Made by a program: the position numbers and the translations under genes | Assembly (NCBI GenBank): GCA_018697195.1 | Contig: CM031870.1 | Location: 12,239,534 to 12,303,533 of the forward strand | Direction: 5' to 3' | DNA length: 64,000 nucleotides | Source of the DNA: Certhia americana | Lineage: Eukaryota > Chordata > Aves > Passeriformes > Certhiidae | In this document: piece by piece, positions 52,912 through 64,000 of the stretch | Numbering within the stretch: position 1 is the first letter of the stretch | Layout: every line of letters begins with the position of its first letter | The notes under the pieces: model-generated | What the model saw: the letters and a program-made list of their open reading frames with translations, nothing else | What the model was told of the DNA's origin: nothing | Database searches by the model: none

Positions 52912-54298
52912 GAAACCACAATTTTTGACTGCTTGAGGAGATTTTCCAAAACAAAAGACTTTTTTTGCTCTCTTATCACACTGCTCCTCCCAGGTGCCAA
53001 GGAAATTGTAAACAGGACTAATAATGAGAGGGAAATCACTTCAGGGCAAGGGGTGTTCTGGAGGAAAAGAACTTCTGGAGTTCTTATTTCTTCCCCCAAG
53101 CAACAGCTCATTCTCACCTGGGTCATGATCTCCAGGGAAAGCTATGATTGCAGCACTGATAAAACATCAGGAATAAGTCATTAAAACACCTCACACACAA
53201 ATCTTTTATTCTCCAAGAGAAATAGAAAATGTTGAAGAATCACCACAAATGAGAAGAAGCTGACTCATTTTTAAAGAAATTCTTTCCATGTCATTCCCTG
53301 ACAGTGCCATCATTAACCCGGGCATGTTGGTATTTGCTTTTGTGAACTGCCTGACTTTTACCCTGACAGTGCCTTTGTCCACAGGCTGCTAAAGCCTCTG
53401 TGCCCTTATAAATGCCACCCAAAGTGCCATTGAATTCCAGGCCCTCTGCTGTGCACTGAGCCAGCTGTCAACCCTACAAGAATAAAAGGATTATTTTTTT
53501 TTTTCCCATGAAGACAAACACCAGCAAATCGAATTACTGTGCTAACAGGAGCAAATAAAATTTATTTAGAAAAAGAACACATAGTGAGATTATCTAATTA
53601 AAATTATTCAGACTTGCTTTGCACTGCCAGTGCTTTCAAGAAGGATAGCAGGTAGTACAGTATGTAGTCCCTGTGAATTTATTAGTGTTGAGCTTTAACC
53701 CTACAACTGTCAGCTCTGATTGGAAAAATTACGTTCAAGGTTTTGTAGCAAGAAGTGATTAAGTGCATTTACAAAGTGAGGACATCCGTTCCCAAGCTGC
53801 CTAACATCAATTAAAGGAGGCCAAATTAAATCGATGTTCTAATTCTACAAAATTAATGGTAACTTTTTTTTAATAGATGTAACAACATTTCCCTGAGGTC
53901 CTGTAATAAATTCTTATCACAGCAGCTCATGTAGAAAGTAAATGGTTACCTATCCATGAAAATGCCATGTTTAAAACCAGTTATGGGAATGATGACAATG
54001 AGGATCCTAATGGTTCCAGTGTTCTTCCAGGCATTTTATACTTGATTTAATGTTTGAGAGTTCTTTACTTTTAAACATGGGGAAAACATGAAGGAAAAAA
54101 ATTCTTGTTTACTATGGGACTAATAATTTTTTTTGCATTAATTCATTTTAAATAGAGCATTCCCTTAAACTCATGGGATCAGGAGCTAATTCAGGTTACT
54201 TGTAATTACTTTTAATCAAAATGCAATCATATGTCTTCACTTTATGTCATTCTGTAAAATGCAAAAAGGATTTTTTAATTTGTTTTGTTTGGAGGATT

Positions 54299-54323
54299 GG
54301 TTTGGTTGGTTGGTTTTGGTTTT
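54299..54323. repeat. (GGTT)n-type low-complexity run
   Basis: GGTTT, GGTT, GGTT, GGTTTT, GGTTTT in succession; a short G/T-only tract. Confidence 0.85.
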
Positions 54324-57300
54324 AAGTTTTGGGTGACATAAACCAAATACTTCAATTTTCCATATCATCATTCCTGCTCAGGAGACAAAGAGACAAGAGA
54401 TATTTTAGATGCAGTTTTGCAATCTAGAACCTGAGGTGAAGGTACCTGCTCCTTACAGCAAAGTGACACTGGCTGTGGAGAATAAGGAATTAGATACCCC
54501 ATCACCTTGGGGAGAAGCAGCTGAATTAATGGCTCATATGGTTTCTAAACTTTCACATTCTCTCTGCCATAACGCTCTTATAATTATTAGAAAATACACA
54601 CTTGACTACTCTCTATGGCTCCTTTAATTTAGATTTAAAGTATTAAGTAAAGAGCCATAAACTAAAATTTCTGGTAGTTACAGCCACATTCAGGAATACT
54701 TGTCACTGCCATTAACTCTTCTCTTTCTAGAGGTTATCTCCTAAAACACTGTCCCGAGCAGAACCATAATTGAATATATCATCCATATTGCAATAAATAA
54801 AGTATTTATTAAAAGCTTAACAGAAACAGGATAAAATTTGTCTGCCTGTTTGGTTCAGCTTTCTGTTTATTTAAATCTAGGCCTTAACCTGCTCCTGGGC
54901 TTCTCTTCTGAGAAGTACAACCAGTATTCAATTGCATTCTCAAGTGAAGTCTATGCAAGACAAACTAAACTAATGAACATAGCTCAGCTCTTGAACACTG
55001 ATTTTATAAATTCAGCACACTCTCAGTATCGATTTAAAATGCGGTTTTGTGACACAGGTATTGTAGTGATGCTTCAAAATTCATTAAACACCACAGATAT
55101 TTCCTCCTAGAACATTATTCTGGTCTCCTGACAATCGGTGGCTTTACCAACATGTAATCATCTATGTTTATCTGGAGATGCCCTTGTGTTATTTGTCAGA
55201 ATAAATCATCTACAGCTCAAACACGATGCTGTTTTCAATTTCATGTTTTCAGAAGTCCTGCTGAATGTGAAGAGCTGTTCAGCTTGGAGCTGCTTTTCCT
55301 CCCCGGAGAAGTTACAGCAAAAAACATTCATTGAATCCAGAGCAGGAAAGAAATTCTCATGTTATGTTTGAAGTCTAAGAATGTAAAGACTGCATAAAAA
55401 AGTAATCTAATTTAAAAGATTGAACTCTTTGAGCTTCTCTAGACGGTTTGGACCTACTCTGAATTCTTCAAATCCTACTCAGGACAACTTTCACTATGTC
55501 CTTTGGGAACAAAGGGCACTAAGGATGAAGGAAATGAGATACAGCAAGGAGAGCAATTTTCAAACCAACTGCTGGGAGTTGCTCTGTTACAGAAACCCTG
55601 TAAAGATGATTCTGAAGATTTTCGCCTAGTCCCAAAATCATAAACTCCCAATCCAACAATGTCCTTCAGTTAGAGCCCTTTTAGTAATTCAGCAAATAAT
55701 TCATCATATGCCAATAATTCACTATAAAGTGAATAAACCACTTCCAGACTACAAGAAATTGAAAACTCCTTATCAGCCCAGAAACTGAAATTATGTTTCA
55801 ATGGCAGAGATTTGGAACTGCTGGGTGAAAAGGCGTCTTAAGAAGTAACTATACACCTCAGGCTGCCTCTGTCATCTGTCATTTCCTAAGGTGGAAAATG
55901 CAGATCTTCCCAAAGCAAAAGGGGGCTTCCCCTACAACTGACATGTTTTAATTATGACCTCTGAGAAAACTCAAGAAAAGGAAATGTTTTGGCTATGCCT
56001 TGTTGATCCTTCTTCAAAGTTGCCATAACTAAGGAGGAGAAAGGCTCTGTTTAACCCATCACTTCTCAGGTCCACACTTTTCCTCCAGCACATGAGAGTC
56101 TCTCCCAAGTCTACTCCTTAATTTTCTTCCTCTGCAATGCTGGGCAGCAGCTTCTCTCTTTTATTCTCCCTAAAGCAGCTACACCAATACAGGAACTACT
56201 GCTCACCTTCCCAGGACCAGCTTATGAAAAGCTGTTTTTTCTCTTCTATTACAGCAACATGAACATTTCTCCAAGCAACTACTGCAGATATAAATACCCT
56301 CAAACCTCCCTGGGTTTTTTACAGATGGGTAGGAAACATGTTTGATGGCTGTTAAACATGAATGGGAAAGCAAAACATATTACTACTTCAGTCAAAAGAA
56401 TAAACCAAACACACACTGCCCCCAAACACCTCCTCATAATTCTGGATATTTACCTTTGCAGTGAATGTTGCTGCTAAGAAAATTGGTTTTTAACTGTAGA
56501 ATGGGAATAGGCAGCTGCATCCTTCCACAGCTTCCTTGTGAAGTCCCAAACCAAAATGCTGCTTGATTCACATTTGTTTTATCTGTGAATAGATGTAACC
56601 TATGAACAACTATTTTTTATAAACACATTATTTCCTCTAAGCATAACCCCCTCATGCTCTCTAAGTGCTGCATCAATGTGTTTGTACTGATGGAAATATT
56701 TCCCTTTGTCCTGCCATGAAGCTTATGATCTGTTTGCTTCAAACTACTCACATTTCATCCAGAAACTTTTCCTAAAATATCTCTTTTGCCCATTTTGTCA
56801 CAATGTTAAGCAGTAGTACAAGGTTTAATTAATAAGAAATCCAGTCTTTCCTGCATTTTCACATATAAATTAAAGCTGTTGAACTAAATACCTGATGGAC
56901 AGATATCTGGTTTTGGGCAGACACTGTAGTTCCCAGGCTGAGACCCTTTTCTATTTAAAAGTGACCTGTGGGGACAGATTATTGACAATTTAAATTCCTC
57001 TTTCTCTCCCTCAGCTTCTGCCACCTCCTACCTAAATTGAGATCACATTCACTGCTCTTAAAACCTGGCACTGTTCCATTAAGACCCAGCTCCATTAAAG
57101 TTTATGAAGCTCTGCCAATTTCCATGGCAGAGAACTTGGCCTGTGGTTTATTTAAAGGTTATAAGCCTTGCCTGCAAATACTACAATTCCATGTGGAATT
57201 CAGCTACTCTTTAATTTTTACAGCTGCCCATGTCAGCCAAAAGGTCTTTACTTCAGATTCTTAGTGAAACAGAACAATGAAATTGTTAAGCACCTTTCAG

Positions 57301-58792
57301 TATTCTTACAGGCTCTTAAGAATTTTTTATCATATTAATGTACATTGTACTTATGAAATTTCATCTTTTGCCCTTGCTGCTGTAAATCATTTTTGTTCCA
57401 TATCAAGAGAAAACTTTTTTTTCACCAATTATAAAAATAAAATAAAAGGCAGAAGTTTATTCACTCTACTAACAGAATTTCTTGCACAGGTTTTCAGTGT
57501 ATGAACTGAATAACCACCTGTACTCCTGTTAGCCTGATTTAGAATAATTAGTTAAAGGAAAGAGAATAGTCCCCAAACAAATTTCACTAGGATTGAGAAT
57601 GGAAGAAAACCCTGGTAAGAATCAGAAATAAGATACTTTGAAATATCTGGCTCCTTATTTTAAACAGCCAAAGGTGTATATTAATGTGTTTTGAGATAAA
57701 ACTTCCTTTTGATATTTTTCTGTAAGTACACTTTTGTTAATGATGTACTTCATAAACATGACAATTGTTGCCCATAATTTTTCCCTGCACATAACCAAGG
57801 AATACATCCAATTTTAATGGGAAGAGCATGCAAAGGCCTTCTGAATGTTAGTCCTTGCAGAAGGAAGAGCTTTATCTTCAAACGAAGATCTACTAAAATA
57901 TGTTTGTGACAGCTGAGGAATTTATCTCCAATTCTTTTTGCCTGTGGTGTGCCACATTGCTATTTTCCCCACAGCTGCATGCTAGAAGCAAACTAAGATG
58001 TCATATGCATAATACAGAGATAAAAAATGACCCTATTTCCGTGTCCATGTGATAAATGGAATGAAAGTTCAGTGAACACATATTTGCACATTAATTGAAC
58101 TGCATGATTCTGTCCTGTTCAATCAAGTCACTACTCTGTGTACCACAGGAATTTTTTTCTCCAAGAACCATTAAACCAACTTTATTGTTTAAACTCATAC
58201 ACATTTTCACCTATTTATCTTCCTGCCTTGCCAAGATAGAAGAAAAAAGTTACCTCTGCGTATTCACATGATTGAAAACACATACACAGGAATTTACATC
58301 ACTATAATGAGAATCTGAACTAAGTGTTGCTGTTCACTGCAATAATCAGAGAACAAAGGTATTTGATCAACTTTCATAACCTATAAATATTTAGGAGACA
58401 TTTGGGCTTTGAGAATATTAATTTTTCCCTCAGAAATCAAGTTTCCTTCGGCTGATTTAATCATCAAGATCAATATGGCCCATCTAGAGCTGTGACAGTG
58501 TGATGCTCTTGAAATCCACAACTGGGGACTGAGAAAAGTGTGATTAATACAGTACCTTTAAAACCTTCATCATAACACATCCAGATTCTCCTACAGGCAG
58601 TGAAAACTTACAGCATTCAGCAAGAGGATGTGGAAGGAAAGTAAGAAACAGAATCAATAAACAAAGTGCACTTTCAAGTCAATACCAACACTTTAGTGAG
58701 ACAAGCTTATATTCACTTCTGTCGCCATCAAATTCCTGATGCACTTTACTGAAACACATTCTGGAGACACAAGTCCATCAAATGCATGTGTT

Positions 58793-58810
58793 TATATATA
58801 TATACACACA
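58793..58810. repeat. (TA)6(CA)3 microsatellite
   Basis: Six TA units run directly into three CA units. Confidence 0.9.
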
Positions 58811-58928
58811 TACAGAATGGGCATGCAGGATGGTTCATAGCTGTCATTATTTGATGCTTTAGGTTTTAGCTTTTCTATTTTTCAGATTCTGTACTGCATT
58901 AGTACATAACTCTGAACACTCTATGAAG

Positions 58929-59195
58929 TGTCAGCAAGCTCTCCTCACAGTTCAGTCAGACAGAACAATCCTTTTCCAGCCCCAGAACCAAGGACACTGC
59001 TGCAGTTTCAGGCCCAAAAAGTGCAAACAGCAGCGAATTGAGGAGAGCAATCTGGGAGGGTGGGACTCCATAATTTATTGCTGTAATTGGACAATTAACC
59101 CCAATATGGAAATGGACCAAAACTTTTAAAAGGGTGAAAACTCATGACCCAGGGTTCATCTTAGGTCCATCTTGGGTCCATCTTGGATGTAGCCT
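58929..59195 (+). mobile_element. probable songbird-type LTR fragment
   Basis: The stretch resembles a recurrent passerine LTR. Landmarks in order are TGTCAGCAAGCTCTCCTCAC at the start, CACTGCTGCAGTTTCAGGCC, AAAAAGTGCAAACAG, GGGACTCCATAATTTATTGC, GTAATTGGACAATTAACCCC and the octamer-like CAATATGGAAATGG. A TATA-like TTTTAAAA follows at 59124-59131. Downstream, an 11-bp unit GGTCCATCTTG is present three times (59153-59185, first copy diverged), and similarity ends near GATGTAGCC. No paired LTR in the same orientation is seen, so it is a solo or truncated LTR. The family is given from recall and not named; the 5' boundary is taken at the first TGT and is approximate. Confidence 0.55.
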
Positions 59196-59391
59196 AACAA
59201 AAGAAATCAAACCCAAACAGAACCAAACAAACAAATATACCAAACCCCAAGCCCAGTTAAAAGACTGTTTGCAGAGATAAAGAGTTTATTGGGGAAGCTT
59301 GTGCAACTCTGAATGAAGCAAATTGACATAACTGAATTAGTCCATGGACCATTTTTCATACATACATTAAAAAACAATCCAGGTCTAAAGC
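59196..59391. other. A/C-rich spacer between the LTR and the gag remnant
   Basis: An A/C-rich stretch with AAACCAAACAAAC-type low complexity at about 59205-59250, then sequence that I do not recognise. It may be part of either retroviral element. Confidence 0.4.
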
Positions 59392-59697
59392 CTATGTAGG
59401 CAACAGAGTCTCAGCTACCAGAAGCACACATAAGAACCTGCATGGTATCATTGAACAGGTACTGCAACACCGTTTAGGTCTCCCTCTATGAGCTTTATTC
59501 TCTTTTTCTAAAGCTAACACCAGAGGGTCAGAAGGGGGTCTGAGCCCACAGTGTCTCTGCCACTCAGGATGGTTCCTGAGAGAGAAGAACAAATCAGTGT
59601 TTGTTACTTCTGACCATTTGTCTTCTGTCCTTAAAAATAACATTAATTGCAAAAAGGGTCTCATAATCCAGGTTCCCATTGGGTGGCCAATGAACAC
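59392..59697 (-). pseudogene. broken gag (matrix region) of a class II endogenous retrovirus
   Basis: This minus-strand open frame (101 codons) resembles the matrix part of gag from avian class II, betaretrovirus-like endogenous viruses. In a virus, gag is the structural polyprotein that assembles the particle at the membrane. Recognisable segments are LQLMLFLR (residues 16-23), KWSEV (27-31), LFFSLRNHPEW (36-46), GLRPPSDPLVLALEKENK (51-68) and a CCSTC cluster (77-81). The ATG at 59697 is not the original start: gag-like sequence continues upstream (about 59700-59900) in another frame, interrupted by a stop. The frame change probably lies near the homopolymer around 59651-59657. Similarity ends at about residue 85, and capsid, protease, polymerase and envelope are absent. 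The copy is non-functional. Confidence 0.65.
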
Positions 59698-60240
59698 CCC
59701 CTTCTAGTTTATACAGAGGCCATCATTGCATGCTGTACTTTATAAGGGTCCCTTTGTTTTCATTACCCCCATAACCTGCTAATTCTTTCCAGTGTGCCAG
59801 AACACAGCCCAAACGACTGGCTTTAGAAATCTCCTTGCTCTGGCTGGTACATTACCTTTCTTTTTTTTCCAAAGTTTCTTTACCTTATCCCAATTCTTTG
59901 CTTTAACTTGAAAACCAGGGTACAAAAATATACTGAGCACACTCAACTCTGATTGTTTCAGCTGGTATTCTTAAGCCATAAAGATTTTAGTGAGCAAATA
60001 TTCTGCCCTTGATTTGTAATGCTTCTCCTAGGACCACCATGGCACACCTGGGTACTCTTCAGACTGTGCTGGGACACCTCAGAATACACTTTATTCAAAG
60101 CCTACAAGGCCCAAGCTTTTGTCACTTGAACTGAGTAAAGGTAATTTATGTGTCCAAGGCCTTGCCAAACTGGATGACAATTAAAGCCCAGTACTTATTG
60201 AAAGAAATACAAAATGAAGGCTCAAGTTCCAATCATATAT
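59392..60240 (-). mobile_element. truncated class II ERV: LTR-like region, leader, partial gag
   Basis: Read on the minus strand, the order fits the 5' end of a provirus. A region at about 60030-60240 has an ATAAATTA TATA-like motif near 60140-60150 and an AATAAA polyadenylation hexamer (60095-60090). It ends in CA at 60041-60040 and is followed at once by TGGTGGTCC, a possible decayed tRNA primer-binding site. A leader of about 130 bases follows, then the gag remnant. The 5' limit of the LTR is not visible and is set loosely. The element stops inside gag with no pol, env or second LTR in this orientation. The gag similarity is the strongest evidence; the LTR and primer-site calls are inference. 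Confidence 0.5.
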
Positions 60241-63200
60241 ATATTATGAATGCTCTATTTAATAATATATAATCAGTAAATTAGACAACCGGTTGTGCCT
60301 AAACTGATGTATTGCACGATTCAATCTATCTGGGGGTTTATGGAAGTTTGTAATTTCCATTCATTATCTTTTGTTGAAGTACTTGCTTTTCAGTGGTAGA
60401 AGCTTTTGCTTCCATGAGTAAAGTAGTCCCCAAACCATAAATTATATCCTACAGATTTGACATCATTTATTTTCATACCATTATACATGCCAACCTTTTG
60501 ACTACTCAAGATCAAAAGAGTTGCTCTCCAGGCTCATATTTCACTATAGCTCTCATATTTTATGCAGCAAATTAGGTTTTACAGTAGCAGCTACAGCAAG
60601 ACTGTCTCACACTGCACAGCTTAAAATTACTGCACAGGATTTCAGATGGAAGGAGCACAATCCTAGAAATTCATGCTCAAGTTAAAAATGGATGAAAACT
60701 TTATATAATTCTTCTCCATCCATTTCGTGTAGTCTTTATACATCTATATGCAGCTAATGTGGTTAAACCTCAAAACTTTAAAAGGAAGTCTGGATTCTGC
60801 CTTTGGTAATAAAAGTTGGAGGGGAATCCATCAAATCCTGATGAAGGCAGGTATTTGGTGTGTTCAGAAGGGGCTGCACCCCAGGCACATCCGAGGGTCA
60901 CCCACCAGGCACATACTGCCAAGAATTTCCTTCCTGCCATGTTTGGAATGTTCATATTAACTTGTCAGGATAATTGTTCCAGCTGGGAGCTCCCATCACT
61001 GCCAATCAAGGGTTTATGGGGGATCTGAATACACAGAAGGTGCTCAGCAGGATTTATGTGTGACACTGAGTTACCCAGAGACACCTTTCACTGGGAGTTC
61101 AGACCCTTACTCAGCTTGCATGATTGAAAAATACATTTCAGTGGAAATAACTGAAGGCATAACATCTAAATCCCTACTTCTGCACAGTTACAACTAGTCA
61201 GTTCAAAATGCTTGAAAATTAAAAACTATTTTCATTTATAATTCTTGATTTTACACTTGATATTATAAATATTCTTAGTTACTTTATACAGAATTATGGC
61301 ATTATTGCAATTATCTTTTTAAGAAAAAATACTGGTACACAATTTGTGACAGCTTTATTTAGTCAAATCTAAAGTGATTTCAACAGTCCAAGCAAAAATT
61401 ACAGTCTTACTGCAATAATTATCCTCTTGATAATTTCTGAAGTCCCACTAAAAACTACAGACATTTTAAACGCCTTAAAATAATCAAAATTATGAAGTAT
61501 GATTATAAGGAAAGCTTTATGTTATACACCTATAGATATGTAGTTTTCTTTAAAAGCAAATATTTTCTTGCTGTAATACATTAAAGATAGAAGCATTTAA
61601 AAAGTACTAAGTGCAAATTCCTTATTAGTCATCATAATTGATTGCTCCATGCCTCATTCCACTTGGAGGGAAGAGGGAATATAGAGCTGGATAAGATTAA
61701 CAACGCACAGTTTCAACCAAACAGTGTGGCTGATGCAAAGTATTGATGCATCAGAACGGGGAGAAGCTGTAATCCACTCACTCATCCTGAAAAACAACCT
61801 GAAAATAGAACTGGAAATGTCTCCTGTCCTGAGCACACACATCCCCTGCAGTGATGGCACACGAGGTCCTTGCATGTTAAGTGTGCTGGGGAGAATAAAG
61901 CAGGGCAGGGAGTGGAAGGAGGTTGAATATCATGTTTTCATCTGCCTTGGGGTTTTAATACAGCACCTGCAATTTACCCTGACAGCATCCAACCAAGTGT
62001 TTATCTTTCCCCACTGATGAAGATAAAGTTCCCACTGATATCATATTTTTCTCGTAGAAATCAATCAGACAGCCAACAGGATTTAAAAATTCCTAATGAG
62101 CTAGCAGAAAGAATTGTAAGTCTAACAGGAACAGCACACACTGCAAACCATCAAACTAGTCACAGTAGGACAATATTGGTAGAGGCACATTTTCTGAGCA
62201 AGCTCTGCTGTCTGTTTACACACACATTTCACTGACTCCTTTTCCAAAAGGGATCAGTTCACCTTGGCATCAGAAGCAGGCAATAGAAGCAGGTATGGTC
62301 CCGCTGGCAGTGAGACTCCAGCTCTGCTGCTGCCTCACCACAAGATTCCTTCATTTCTCTCAAGCTGCATTCTGCATCACCTCCAGCGTGTCAGACACTG
62401 GACAGAGTGTGCAACACAGCCTGATGGGCTGGGATTGCACCTGGGGCCCCCAGAAGCAGTGCAAGGCAAGCAGACAATAATATCAGCCAGCACAAACCCT
62501 TCACATCACCCTCCATGGTGGCTTTCAGACCATATCTGCTATGGACACCTTGCACATGCATGGCTCACATCGCTCATGCAAACACATTCCCTGCAAACAG
62601 ATAGGATTTTTCATACACATTTTACAAATAAAAAACAGTGAAATTGCTTGTCCTGTCAGAGGTTTCTCCTTCTCTCTCCACCCCAGCCAGGGAGCAGCAG
62701 ACAGTGGAGGAAGGGAATCCATGTGCTGGTGTTTTCTGAACAATGCTGCTCCCCAGGCCTGACCTGTTCCATCCATGTCAGGGATGTGGGGGGCTTGGCA
62801 GTGACATTTCATGATAATCAAGGACCTGGTAGATCACTGCACAAATCAGTCACACTTTTGTTATCATTAGAGCCATAGTCTTCTTATTATTCTGAGGCTT
62901 TCTGTAAACTCTGATTTAATAACCTCCTTGGGCTTTGAGCTGATTTTGATTCCATTTTATTGAGACATATTGGCACCCTTTTCTTTATGAGTAAAAAATA
63001 GGCTGCCTTGACATTCCTCCCATTAAAGCAAGTGGAGAGCTAACACACAGTCATGCTGAACTTGTATTTCAATCAGGCATGACCTCTCACTTCTCACAAG
63101 AAGGCCTTGAACTTCACTGTATCATTTATTCAAATATTGCAGAGGAAAAGAGGAATCACAACAAGCTTTCTCTGTTCTATTTTGGTAACATCATTTGTTT

Positions 63201-64000
63201 CAGAAAAAGGAAAAGAAATTATGCTTTGCCTAACATAAAGATCATTTATTCTCACTGCTAATTAGAAAGAAGAACACTCTGGAAAGTCAAATAGTTTGCT
63301 GAATGAGACATCTTTTCATGGGGAAAAATGTATATACAAAAAGAAAATAAAAGGACTAGATGCCATATACCTGTAATAGATAAAGTTAGCAGAATGAAAA
63401 AAGCATTCCTCAACTGTTGTTCCAGCAAATTACATGAAAATTTATTTTATTGGGTGTTATGGGAATTGTTTCAGTGTATAGCTGTATTTGAGACTAATCT
63501 CAGACCCATTTCAAAATGGTATTAACATAAACTGTTATGGGTTTGAACAAGAAACCAGTGTACGTTGTGATAAAAAATCTTTGGTTTTGACTACCTATGC
63601 ATAAGTTATTCCTTTTTAAGATGCATCTAACTTGAATATTTACAAGACTATGACCATAACAGACATAGTGTGGGCAGATTTGGCAATTACTTTTTGGAAG
63701 ACTTTGCTGCCTACAGCTTTGACTCTGTCACTGTTTGTTGTCCCTTTGTGTTAAAAGATGGAAGGAAGGTCCTGGGATCACTTGACAGCTTCCTCTAGAT
63801 GTTCCTGTCTCTGTAGTGCTGTGTGGCAACCAACATTTAGAAAAAACCCAGCTGGTTTGTATCTTCCTAAAACATTCAGTAGCTGCACAAACACGCTAAG
63901 TTTTTGTCCAGACTTCATACAAAATTTACTAAGGGAACACAGCAGTGTCACCCAAGAACAAAGAAAAAGGAATAAACAAATTTCATGACTACTTGGATCA
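60241..64000. other. unassigned noncoding DNA to the window end
   Basis: No gene or known repeat is recognised. A very AT-rich piece lies at about 61200-61620. Somewhat GC-richer pieces at about 62260-62480 and 62660-62800 hold frames of up to 125 codons (plus strand 62264-62641) without any recognisable domain. No tail of the ERV continues here. Confidence 0.5.

Larger units (their letters stand above)
51200..58928. other. unassigned AT-rich noncoding DNA, about 7.7 kb
   Basis: No gene or known repeat is recognised, apart from the simple tracts listed separately. Open frames are at most 98 codons; the frames around 52839-53184 span the poly(A) tract and are artefacts of it. Confidence 0.5.

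Noticed and set aside
62264..62641. 125-codon plus-strand frame near the right end
   Set aside because: There is no domain, no splice context and no family resemblance; probably chance.
1..64000. CRISPR arrays, operons, ribosome binding sites and bacterial terminators
   Set aside because: Repeat content (CR1, ERVL LTR, ERV gag) shows a bird nuclear genome, and no spaced direct-repeat array was seen.

Overview
The window looks like vertebrate, specifically bird, nuclear DNA, and it contains no protein-coding or RNA gene that I can recognise. The bird assignment rests on the repeats. Two pieces of CR1 retrotransposon carry the typical avian CR1 3' end, there is half of an avian ERVL-type LTR, and a further LTR and a class II endogenous retrovirus gag remnant resemble songbird elements. 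The background is AT-rich with few CpGs. No open frame has a recognisable cellular domain and I could not assemble an exon chain. The most likely setting is an intergenic desert or the inside of a very large intron. Family assignments come from recall of consensus sequences, not from a search.

Layout: 1-1.25 kb is plain AT-rich DNA. A 3'-end CR1 fragment (minus strand) lies at 1.26-1.45 kb. From there to 11.1 kb nothing is recognised apart from poly(T) tracts and one small hairpin. A longer CR1 fragment (minus strand) at 11.1-11.75 kb holds the decayed end of its reverse transcriptase ORF. A (GAT)19 microsatellite lies at 14.67 kb and a truncated ERVL LTR at 15.06-15.27 kb. A GC-richer block at 19.0-19.56 kb has a 190-codon minus-strand open frame and splice-like signals. 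A/C-rich tandem DNA lies at 22.0 kb and an unexplained 210-codon open frame at 24.2-24.8 kb. The next 17 kb is unassigned, with a cluster of homeodomain-like sites at 33.0 kb. A possible decayed LINE reverse transcriptase patch is at 41.8 kb, followed by a near-perfect palindrome at 42.5 kb. Then 9 kb of unassigned sequence leads to a duplicated AT-rich unit at 51.15 kb.

The clearest mobile-element cluster is at 58.9-60.2 kb: an LTR on the plus strand, then in the opposite orientation an LTR-like region and a broken class II (betaretrovirus-like) gag. The rest to 64 kb is unassigned.

No genes act together here. The content is old transposon debris, simple repeats and possibly cis-regulatory DNA. 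I found no new biological system. The items most worth checking are the ERV cluster, the possible LINE remnant, the GC-rich block at 19 kb, the palindrome at 42.5 kb and the homeodomain-site cluster at 33 kb.
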